Origin: Sphingobium sp.
Lineage (GTDB): Bacteria > Pseudomonadota > Alphaproteobacteria > Sphingomonadales > Sphingomonadaceae
Assembly: GCA_017745115.1 (NCBI GenBank)
Contig: JAGIAA010000004.1
Coordinates: forward strand, 1 to 64,000
Length of the DNA: 64,000 nucleotides
Direction of reading: 5' to 3'
Shown: piece after piece, positions 1 to 6,582 of the stretch
Layout: every line of letters starts with the position of its first letter
Position numbering within the stretch: position 1 is the first letter of the stretch
Program-made: the position numbers and the translations under genes
Notes under the pieces: generated by a model
The model's database searches: none
Told to the model about the DNA's origin: nothing
The model's input: the letters and a program-made list of their open reading frames with translations, nothing else

Positions 1-65
1 TCCTTATCGATATCAATTCCGCTCGTCGCGCCGGTGCGCGGCATGCGGTGGATCGTGGCGGTCAT
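1..65 (-). CDS. possible 5' end of a gene cut by the left edge
   Basis: An ATG on the minus strand at 65 opens a reading frame that stays open to the window edge (about 21 codons, beginning MTATIHRMPRTG). It would be divergent from the chorismate mutase gene. The upstream GGGG lies very close to the ATG, so ribosome-binding support is weak. The product cannot be named from so short a piece, and this may not be a gene. Confidence 0.3.
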   Translation of the reverse strand, partial: MTATIHRMPRTGATSGIDIDK

Positions 66-169
66 GTCCCCGGTGCCTTGGCGGGCGGATGCAGCTTTGG
101 CAAGCAATTTGGCTTGCCATGTTTCACCAGTGCGGCAAGAAGCGCAGCGGTCAGGAAAAAGGGGCCCGC

Positions 170-442
170 ATGGACGACACGCTCGCCAGATATCGTGAGA
201 GCATCGACAATATCGACGCGGCCCTCGTCTTCATGCTGGCCGAGCGCTTCAAGATCACGCAGGCCGTGGGCGAACATAAGGCGAGCCACGCTCTGCCCGC
301 GGCCGATCCCGGCCGCGAGGAGCGCCAGATCGCCCGGCTGCGCCAACTCGCCACGGACGCGAAGCTCGATCCGGATTTCACTGAGAAGTTCCTGCGCTTC
401 ATCATCGACGAAGTGATCCGCCATCACGAGCGGATGCGCTAA
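170..442 (+). CDS. chorismate mutase, AroQ type
   Basis: This 90-residue all-helical protein should convert chorismate to prephenate, the first committed step to phenylalanine and tyrosine, in the cytoplasm. It opens with the typical helix ending in RYRESIDNIDAALVFMLAERF, followed by a K..VGEHKA segment and a C-terminal helix FLRFIIDEVIRHHE; R8, R28-equivalent and K39-type active-site positions appear conserved. The length fits a stand-alone AroQ domain. I chose the ATG at 170, preceded by a purine-rich AGGAAAAAGGGG; an upstream in-frame extension lacks family resemblance. It reads alone, with a sigma-54-type promoter starting about 130 bases downstream. Confidence 0.88.
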   Translation: MDDTLARYRESIDNIDAALVFMLAERFKITQAVGEHKASHALPAADPGREERQIARLRQLATDAKLDPDFTEKFLRFIIDEVIRHHERMR

Positions 443-516
443 GGGCGCCCTTCGGAAAAAAGACCACTTCTGCACCCAATAGTTGGTGAAAGTCGCCAAA
501 CGGCAGGCATGCCGTA

Positions 517-531
517 GCGGAAATTTTCCGC
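517..531. promoter_or_regulatory. perfect palindrome upstream of a sigma-54 promoter
   Basis: GCGGAAATTTTCCGC is a perfect inverted repeat (seven bases either side of one central T). It lies 44 bases upstream of the -24 element of the promoter at 574-590, where an enhancer-binding protein could bind. A second short palindrome, GGCATGCC, lies just upstream at about 506-513. Binding by any particular regulator is inference. Confidence 0.5.
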
Positions 532-573
532 GTCTTTTCTGAAAATATCGCAGTATTCCGCCAAATCCTGAAA

Positions 574-590
574 TTGGCACGGTCCGTGCG
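574..590 (+). promoter_or_regulatory. sigma-54 (RpoN)-type -24/-12 promoter
   Basis: TTGGCACGGTCCGTGCG matches the RpoN consensus TGGCACG-N4-TTGC: GG at 576-577 and GC at 588-589 are separated by exactly ten bases. Transcription would start near 601, about 48 bases before the ATG of the 47-residue peptide. The palindrome at 517-531 sits where an activator site would be expected. Confidence 0.7.
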
Positions 591-648
591 ATAGTCTTGG
601 CAACCCGCCCTGGTGGCGGTCAACCAAGTAAGGCCAAGGACCCAAGTG

Positions 649-792
649 ATGACCATGACGACCAAGACCCTGACGAACAGCCTGATGGCAGCTTTCTTCG
701 CGATCGCTTTCAGCACCACCTTCCTGCTCTCCGCCGTCGGCCCCGCGATCAACGTCGCGCCCGCCGCAGCGAGCCAGGACCTTGTTGCGTAA
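649..792 (+). CDS. 47-residue single-pass membrane or exported peptide
   Basis: No function is recognised. The frame begins MTMTTKTLTNSLMAAFFAIA, continues through a long hydrophobic stretch (about residues 11-30) and ends in a short Ala-rich tail with QDLVA. This is either a membrane anchor or a signal peptide with a short mature part. It is flanked by a sigma-54-type promoter (574-590) and a strong terminator (885-916), so it is a complete monocistronic unit, which is the best argument that it is real. The start could be the ATG at 649 or the second ATG two codons later. There is no overlapping rival gene. Confidence 0.68.
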   Translation: MTMTTKTLTNSLMAAFFAIAFSTTFLLSAVGPAINVAPAAASQDLVA

Positions 793-884
793 CATCCCGT
801 CGGGTCGCGCGCCCCTCTCTCCCGCGCGACCCGGCGATGAACCGAGCCTCCACACGGCAATCGACACTCTCCCGCACAAAAACT

Positions 885-916
885 AGGGCCGCCGGATCAC
901 TCCGACGGCCCTTTTT
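885..916. terminator. bidirectional intrinsic terminator
   Basis: A 12-bp stem (AGGGCCGCCGGA with TCCGACGGCCCT, one mismatch) around a short loop is followed by a T-run on the plus strand. On the minus strand the hairpin is followed by TAGTTTTT. It therefore serves both the small peptide gene (plus) and the beta-helix gene (minus), which converge here. Confidence 0.85.
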
Positions 917-934
917 CCTGCCCGGCAGCAACGC

Positions 935-2458
935 TCAGCGCCGCCGCCACTCGTCCGGCATCGTCAGCTTCGGCTGCTCCAGCTCGGGCTTGTGGCCAAT
1001 TTCCCGCCAGAGCATGTTCATCATCCAGCTCCGATGGCGTGCAAGAAAGTCCGGCAGCTCATCGGGCTTGCCCGGATCGAAGACCGGCACATCCCAGCCT
1101 CTTTCTCGTGTCACGCGTTCGTCCTGCAGCTTCGGCTGGTCGTCCGGCGGGACATTGAGGTGGCCGCCTGCATAGATATTGCCGGAAAAGCGCAGACTCA
1201 AAGGCGGCGGAAAGCCGTCGCCAAGGATATAATGACCGTTCGAGCGGCTCGTCTCATAGCCGTAGCGCGCCGTGCCGCGTGTCCCCAGCCAGTTGTTGCG
1301 GAATTCGACGCCCTGCGACCAGCCGTCCCACCAGGTCGCCGCGACCATCTGCACCTCGCCTTCGGGCGCGTGAACGACATTGCGCTCGATCAGTGCCTTT
1401 GACCCGCCGGCGATCTGGAAGATGCGCTCACGGTCATTGTAGCTCACATTGAGCCGCACCGAGGTTCCGTCATTGCCGATATTGTCCGCCGCGTCGCGCT
1501 TGACCGGCGTGCACAGCAGCAGGAAGCCGCCCTCATTATCGTGGCTGAAATTGTAGAGGAACGTCGTACCGCGCGAATTATAGTCGGAATCGAAGCCCTG
1601 CCCATCGAGGATGCCGTGCGTGAACGCCGCCTCGTTCAGCTGGATCAGGCTGTTGTCCGTGCTCCACTGCCAGACGCCCGCACTGTAATCGCCCGCGCGC
1701 GCGGCCGCATGGCGGACGATATTATGCTCGATGAGCGCGCCGTCCGTACCGCGCGGGACGATACCGTCGCCGCCGATATCCTCCAGCACATTGTCGCGGA
1801 TCACGACGAAGCGGCTCGGAAACCAGCGCGCCACAGTGACCTGGTCACTGATCCCGGCAATGCCCGAACGGTCGACCCGCCAGACGATGTTGCGCTCGAT
1901 CGTGACGCCTTCGAAGCGCGTCGGAACCTTAGGGCCGAGCGCCGAGAAGACGATGCCGCCATTGTCCTTGCGGGCATCGGTGCCGGTCACGTCGTGAACG
2001 TAGAGATCGCGCAGCACGATGTTGCTGGCGACGCCGAAATCCACCTCGTCGACGAAGACGCCCCGCCGCAGCGTTGCGCCCGGCCCCTTGTTGGTGATCT
2101 CGATTCCGCTCAGCGTGATATTGTCGGCATTGCGGATCTCGACCGCATTTTCGGCGACGCCGCCCGCGTCGATCCGCGGCCACGCCCCTTTCCCACCTCG
2201 CCCCACGGTGATCGGCGCAGCCGCGCTGCCCGAACGCGCGATCACCAGCGGCTCGCGCCAGACCGATCCGGACATGAGCAGGATGGTGTCGCCGGGCTTG
2301 AGCTCCGCCTGCTGGACCTTCGCGAGCGTCCGCCACGCCTCTTTCGGCGAAAGGCCGCTGCGCATGTCGTCGCCGCGCTCGGAATCGACATGCCATGTCT
2401 CGGCAGCAGCGGCCGAGGCACAGAAAAGCGACAGCAATAGTCCGAGGATTTGTCTCAT
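935..2458 (-). CDS. secreted right-handed parallel beta-helix protein (pectate-lyase-like fold)
   Basis: 507 residues. A signal peptide (MRQILGLLLSLFCASAAAA) is followed by W-H-V-D, a G-rich DDMRSGLSPKEAWRTL motif, and then repeated strands with N-x-I-x-L and 'N-I-V' steps (for example NADNITLSGIEI, SNIVLRDLYVHD, VTIERNIVWRVD). These steps are typical of right-handed beta-helix proteins that bind or cleave polysaccharide. The specific substrate is unknown. I start it at 2458 because the longer frame runs through a REP-like repeat. It is separated from ndk by a terminator and that repeat, and shares a bidirectional terminator at its 3' end. Confidence 0.82.
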   Translation of the reverse strand: MRQILGLLLSLFCASAAAAETWHVDSERGDDMRSGLSPKEAWRTLAKVQQAELKPGDTILLMSGSVWREPLVIARSGSAAAPITVGRGGKGAWPRIDAGGVAENAVEIRNADNITLSGIEITNKGPGATLRRGVFVDEVDFGVASNIVLRDLYVHDVTGTDARKDNGGIVFSALGPKVPTRFEGVTIERNIVWRVDRSGIAGISDQVTVARWFPSRFVVIRDNVLEDIGGDGIVPRGTDGALIEHNIVRHAAARAGDYSAGVWQWSTDNSLIQLNEAAFTHGILDGQGFDSDYNSRGTTFLYNFSHDNEGGFLLLCTPVKRDAADNIGNDGTSVRLNVSYNDRERIFQIAGGSKALIERNVVHAPEGEVQMVAATWWDGWSQGVEFRNNWLGTRGTARYGYETSRSNGHYILGDGFPPPLSLRFSGNIYAGGHLNVPPDDQPKLQDERVTRERGWDVPVFDPGKPDELPDFLARHRSWMMNMLWREIGHKPELEQPKLTMPDEWRRR

Positions 2459-2485
2459 ACCCGCGCGGCAAGCATCAAAGAAAAA

Positions 2486-2507
2486 GGCCGCCAGATCAAT
2501 GGCAGCC
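2486..2507 (-). terminator. intrinsic terminator of ndk
   Basis: GGCTGCCA...TGGCGGCC on the minus strand forms an 8-bp stem with one G-U pair and a 6-base loop, followed by TTTTTC. It lies downstream of ndk and upstream of the beta-helix gene, so the two minus-strand genes are probably separate transcripts. Confidence 0.7.
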
Positions 2508-2519
2508 CCCTTTTTCTCC

Positions 2520-2587
2520 GTCACCCCGGCGAAGGCCGGGGTCCACCTTTCGGCGATGCCGTGGATCCCGGCCTTCGCCGGGATGAC
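2520..2587. repeat. REP-like palindromic repeat (CCCGGCGAAGGCCGGG family)
   Basis: Two inverted copies of the CCCCGGCGAAGGCCGGGGTCCA / TGGATCCCGGCCTTCGCCGGGATGAC type face each other across a short spacer, forming a large intergenic hairpin between ndk and the beta-helix gene. This family is widespread in sphingomonads and other proteobacteria. Confidence 0.85.
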
Positions 2588-2600
2588 GTCATGCTTTAGT

Positions 2601-3023
<423 letters not shown>

Positions 3024-3102
3024 GGGAAAAGCTCCAAACGTATCGCTGAATGAAAGTCGCGCGCCCTCTAGCGGCGAAGCGTGGCGGGATCAAGGGGTGC
3101 AC

Positions 3103-3127
3103 GGAACGCAGCGTGCCGGGAAACGTT
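3103..3127 (+). promoter_or_regulatory. EcfG-type (general stress response) promoter
   Basis: GGAAC at 3103-3107 and CGTT at 3124-3127 are separated by exactly 16 bases, matching the GGAAC-N16/17-CGTT promoter used by the alphaproteobacterial sigma factor EcfG. The ATG of the 58-residue proline-rich gene lies 32 bases downstream. Use by EcfG is inferred from the consensus. Confidence 0.68.
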
Positions 3128-3158
3128 AGGACGATACCCCTTCCCCGCGAGAGACCTC

Positions 3159-3335
3159 ATGGCCACCCACCCCGTCCCGCCCGACACGATCACGCCCGGC
3201 GCTCCGCCGGAAATGCCGCCCGAGCCGGGACCGGCGGAAACGCCGTTCAGCGAACCGCCCGGCATCGAGCCGCCGCATCCGGACTATGACAATCCGGAGC
3301 CCGACGTGCCGAGTATCGTTCCGCCGCCGGATTAA
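3159..3335 (+). CDS. 58-residue proline-rich small protein
   Basis: No known family. The protein is about one third proline, with many Glu and Asp (PPEMPPEPGP, PHPDYDNPEPDVP), and ends in PPPD. There is no signal peptide, cysteine or membrane segment, so it is probably cytoplasmic and disordered. Support for a real gene is the EcfG-type promoter 32 bases upstream and a clean ATG, with GCGAGAGAC as a modest ribosome site. The likely context is a stress-induced small protein; no function is proposed. Confidence 0.6.
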   Translation: MATHPVPPDTITPGAPPEMPPEPGPAETPFSEPPGIEPPHPDYDNPEPDVPSIVPPPD

Positions 3336-3428
3336 GGGCACAGTCGCGATTGCTTTCCAACTGGGCGAGAAGATGCGATATTCCTAGGCAAGGCGCTGTC
3401 CTGTCGCGGCGTCTTGGGGAATTCTCCG

Positions 3429-4340
3429 ATGATTCGTTCGCTTCTCGCCGCCGTCACGCTGGCCTGGTCGGCCCCTGCCCTCACGCAGGTCCCGCCCTAT
3501 CCGGCCAGCTTCCAGCTCAGGGACATCCCAGCGAACGGCACGACGTTGCATGTCCGCATCGGCGGCTCGGGCCCGGCGGTCGTGCTGATCCACGGCTATG
3601 GCGAAACCGGCGACATGTGGGCGCCGCTCGCCGCCGAACTGGCGCGCGATCATATGGTCATCGTGCCCGACCTGCGTGGCATGGGCCTCTCGCAGCGCCC
3701 GGCCGCCGGCTATGACAAGAAGACCCAGGCCGTCGACGTCGCCGCGCTGCTCGACGCATTGAACGTCGGCAAGGTCGACGTCGTCGGTCACGACATCGGC
3801 AATATGGTGGCCTACGCCTTTGTTGCGCAGAACCGCGCGCGTGTGACCAAGCTCGTGCTGATGGACGCGCCTCTGCCGGGCGTCGGCCCGTGGGAAGACA
3901 TATTGAAGAACCCGCTTCTCTGGCACTTCCGCTTCGGCGGGCCGGATATGGAGCGTCTCGTTGCCGGTCGCGAACGCATCTATCTCGATCGCTTCTGGAA
4001 CGAATTCTCGGCCGATCCGAAGCATTTCGACGAAGCATCGCGCCAACACTATGCCGCACTCTATGCCTTGCCCGGCGCCATGCATTCCGGCTTTGCTCAG
4101 TTTGCAGCCTTCGATCAGGACGCGATCGACGATAGGGGATTCCTCGCGGGCGGCAAGCTATCGATGCCCGTGTTGGCCCTCGGCGGCGAGAAATCCTTTG
4201 GCACGATGATGGCCACGGTGGCGGAATTCGCCGCGTCGAATGTGCAAGGCGCCGTCATTCCCAATGCGGGTCACTGGCTGATGGAAGAGCAGCCTGCTGC
4301 AACGGTGAAAGTTGTCAGGGCCTTTCTGGACCAGAAATGA
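3429..4340 (+). CDS. secreted alpha/beta hydrolase with aspartate nucleophile (epoxide-hydrolase-like)
   Basis: 303 residues with a cleavable signal peptide (about 20 residues). The oxyanion-hole motif HGYGETGDMW (about 55-64) and the nucleophile elbow GHDIG with Asp122 are those of epoxide hydrolases and haloalkane/haloacetate dehalogenases rather than serine esterases. The C-terminal NAGHWLMEE supplies the catalytic His. The predicted periplasmic location is unusual for epoxide hydrolases. The start at ATG 3429 has GGGGA nine bases upstream. It converges with holC. Substrate unknown. Confidence 0.85.
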   Translation: MIRSLLAAVTLAWSAPALTQVPPYPASFQLRDIPANGTTLHVRIGGSGPAVVLIHGYGETGDMWAPLAAELARDHMVIVPDLRGMGLSQRPAAGYDKKTQAVDVAALLDALNVGKVDVVGHDIGNMVAYAFVAQNRARVTKLVLMDAPLPGVGPWEDILKNPLLWHFRFGGPDMERLVAGRERIYLDRFWNEFSADPKHFDEASRQHYAALYALPGAMHSGFAQFAAFDQDAIDDRGFLAGGKLSMPVLALGGEKSFGTMMATVAEFAASNVQGAVIPNAGHWLMEEQPAATVKVVRAFLDQK

Positions 4341-4358
4341 CGGGCAACGCTCGGGTGC

Positions 4359-4796
4359 TCAGGGCCCCTGACGCCACTTCCCGCCATCCTGCTTCCAGAA
4401 GCGTGGGGTCACGCCGTCCGCCTTGCTGAGCGCGCGCCAGCTTGCGCGTGCGCCGTCGATGGTGGCGTCGTCGAAGAAATAGAAGGCGCGGTCGAACGTC
4501 AGAGCGTCGTCGCGCCACTGGCCGTCCGCCAGGGCGATCATGCGCGCGCCGTTCGCGGCATGGCAGCTCGCGCCAAGCAGGATAGGCTGGACATCCGGCA
4601 TCGGCCCCTCGGCGCGGTCATGCGCCAGATAGCTTTCCGGTCCGGCCTCCCACAGGCCGCGTGAAATGCGCTCGAGCTGGCTCGGATCGTCCGACACCAC
4701 GAGCAGCCGCCCACCATCCTCCAGCACCTTCTTCGCGATGGCCGGAAGCACGGCTTCGGCCGGATCGCGTGACAGCTGGTAGAAGTCGACCTGCAT
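4359..4796 (-). CDS. holC: DNA polymerase III chi subunit
   Basis: 145 residues. HolC is the clamp-loader accessory subunit that links the replisome to single-stranded DNA-binding protein. The family opening VDFYQLSRDPAEAVLPAIAKK, the central RLLVV..D..Q...I...LW block, and the C-terminal FDRAFYFFDD are all recognisable. It lies just downstream of pepA, a pairing common in proteobacteria, with a palindromic repeat in the gap. Confidence 0.9.
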   Translation of the reverse strand: MQVDFYQLSRDPAEAVLPAIAKKVLEDGGRLLVVSDDPSQLERISRGLWEAGPESYLAHDRAEGPMPDVQPILLGASCHAANGARMIALADGQWRDDALTFDRAFYFFDDATIDGARASWRALSKADGVTPRFWKQDGGKWRQGP

Positions 4797-4823
4797 TTCT
4801 AGCCCGCCTGCTTTACTTTTTCT

Positions 4824-4903
4824 CCGTTCGGGCTGAGCTTGTCGAAGCCCTGTCCTTCTTTTTGAAGAAAAGCAGAGCCCTTCGACAAGCTCAGGGCGAA
4901 CGG
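4824..4903. repeat. palindromic intergenic repeat, CCGTTCG...TTGTCGAAG family
   Basis: The left arm CCGTTCGGGCTGAGCTTGTC and the right arm GACAAGCTCAGGGCGAACGG are inverted copies separated by a spacer that is itself partly palindromic (CTTCTTTTTGAAGAA). It fills the pepA-holC gap. Five copies of this family occur in the window. Confidence 0.88.
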
Positions 4904-4919
4904 AAGAAGAGTTTCGTTC

Positions 4920-6374
4920 TTACCCCGCCTCATAATGCCGGCGCACCAGCTCATCGAGCACGCGCACGCCGAAGCCGGTCGCGCCCTTGTCCCAGGTGAG
5001 GCCGGGCTTGTCGGCCCAGACCATGCCGGCAATGTCGAGATGCGCCCATTTGACGCCATCCTTGATGTAGCGCTTGATGAACTGGGCCGCGGTGATCGAT
5101 CCGGCGAAACGCGGGCCGATGTTCTTCATGTCGGCGATCGGGCTGTCGATGAGCTTGTCATAGGCATCCGAGACCGGGAAGCGCCACAGCTTGTCGCCGC
5201 TCGCCTTGCCCGCTTCGAGCAGCCGGTCCGCCAGCTCGTCATCGTTCGAGAACAGGCCGCCATGCTCGTGGCCGAGGCTGATGATCATGGCGCCGGTGAG
5301 CGTCGCGAGATCGATGAGCGTATCGGGCTGGTAGGTCTGCTGCGCCCACCACACCGCGTCGCACAGGACCAGGCGGCCTTCCGCGTCCGTGTTGAGCACC
5401 TCGACCGTCTGGCCGGACATGGTCGTGACGATGTCGCCGGGGCGCTGTGCATTACCGTCCGGCATGTTCTCGACCAAGCCGCAAATGCCGACCACATGTG
5501 CGTTGGCCTTGCGCAGCGCGAGCGCCTTCATAACGCCGACGACCGCGCCGGCGCCGCCCATATCCCACTTCATGTCTTCCATGCCGGGCCCGGGCTTGAG
5601 CGAGATGCCGCCCGTGTCGAAGGTGACGCCCTTGCCGACGAAGCAGAGCGGCTTGAGCTGCGCCCCGCCGGTGCCGTCCCAGCGCAAGGCAAGCAGGCGC
5701 GGCTGGCGGACGGAGCCCTGTGCGACGCCGAGCAAAGCGCCCATGCCAAGCGCCGCCATGTCCTTCTCGTCCAGCACCGAGACTTCGATTCCGATGTCAG
5801 CAAGGCTCTGACAGCGCGCCACGAAGCTCTCGGGATAGATGATGTTGCCCGGCTCGGCGACCAGCTCACGGGTGAACATGATGCCCTGCGCGAGCGCGTC
5901 CTTCTCCGCGAGCAGGTCGGGCAGGCCCGCATCGCCGCTCACCAGCGTCAGTGATGCGAGGCTCGGCTTCTGCTTCTCGGTCAGCTTGGTGCGATAGGTG
6001 TCGATGCGCCAGCTGCGCAGCTGCGCCGCCAGAGCCAGGTGGGAGAGCGCTTCCGCATCATAGCCTTCGCCGTCGACGGCGACATGCGTCACGCCCGAGG
6101 TCAGCAGACGCGCGGTGATTGCCGCGCCGGCCTTCTCCATGTCGGTCGAGCTCTTGCCGCCCGTCCCGACCAGCAACAGCTGCACCAGCTTTTCGCCTTC
6201 GGTCACATAGAGATCGAGCACCGCGCCCGCCTCGCCGGCGAATCGCGCCGAAGCGGCGGCGTCCCGCACCAGGGCCTGCTGGGCGACGGGCGGCGTGACC
6301 GCTGCGTCCTTGGCGAAGAGGAAGACGAGGCATTGCGCGTCGGCGGGGCGCGTGGCGCTGGAAAGGATCCGCAT
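4920..6374 (-). CDS. pepA: leucyl aminopeptidase, M17 family
   Basis: 484 residues. This cytosolic dizinc aminopeptidase releases N-terminal residues from peptides. Signature NTDAEGRL is present, as are metal ligands in VGKGVTFDTGGISLKP and KWDMGGAG. The N-terminal half (about 1-160) is the less conserved macro-like domain. I start at ATG 6374 (MRILSS); longer frames have no family resemblance. It is divergent from lptD across about 200 bases and is followed by holC. Confidence 0.94.
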   Translation of the reverse strand: MRILSSATRPADAQCLVFLFAKDAAVTPPVAQQALVRDAAASARFAGEAGAVLDLYVTEGEKLVQLLLVGTGGKSSTDMEKAGAAITARLLTSGVTHVAVDGEGYDAEALSHLALAAQLRSWRIDTYRTKLTEKQKPSLASLTLVSGDAGLPDLLAEKDALAQGIMFTRELVAEPGNIIYPESFVARCQSLADIGIEVSVLDEKDMAALGMGALLGVAQGSVRQPRLLALRWDGTGGAQLKPLCFVGKGVTFDTGGISLKPGPGMEDMKWDMGGAGAVVGVMKALALRKANAHVVGICGLVENMPDGNAQRPGDIVTTMSGQTVEVLNTDAEGRLVLCDAVWWAQQTYQPDTLIDLATLTGAMIISLGHEHGGLFSNDDELADRLLEAGKASGDKLWRFPVSDAYDKLIDSPIADMKNIGPRFAGSITAAQFIKRYIKDGVKWAHLDIAGMVWADKPGLTWDKGATGFGVRVLDELVRRHYEAG

Positions 6375-6582
6375 CGAACGGGGGCTCCTGCTGGTATTGG
6401 ACGAAGGGCCTGAAGGCCGTGATGGCGTGGCCATAGAGTTAGGAGTGCCGGAACGCCATGGCAATCGGTGCGTATCCAGCGGCAAAGCGGCGGTAAGACG
6501 ATTGCGATCCGCGGTGCGCGGTGCAATAGGCCACCTATGTTGCTCGCCCGGCCGCCTGGGCAGCTTGAGGGAGACACGAATT

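Noticed and set aside
6450..6474. Possible EcfG promoter upstream of lptD
   Set aside because: GGAAC is followed after 16 bases by CGTA, not CGTT, and an essential envelope operon is an unlikely stress-only target. Too weak to list.
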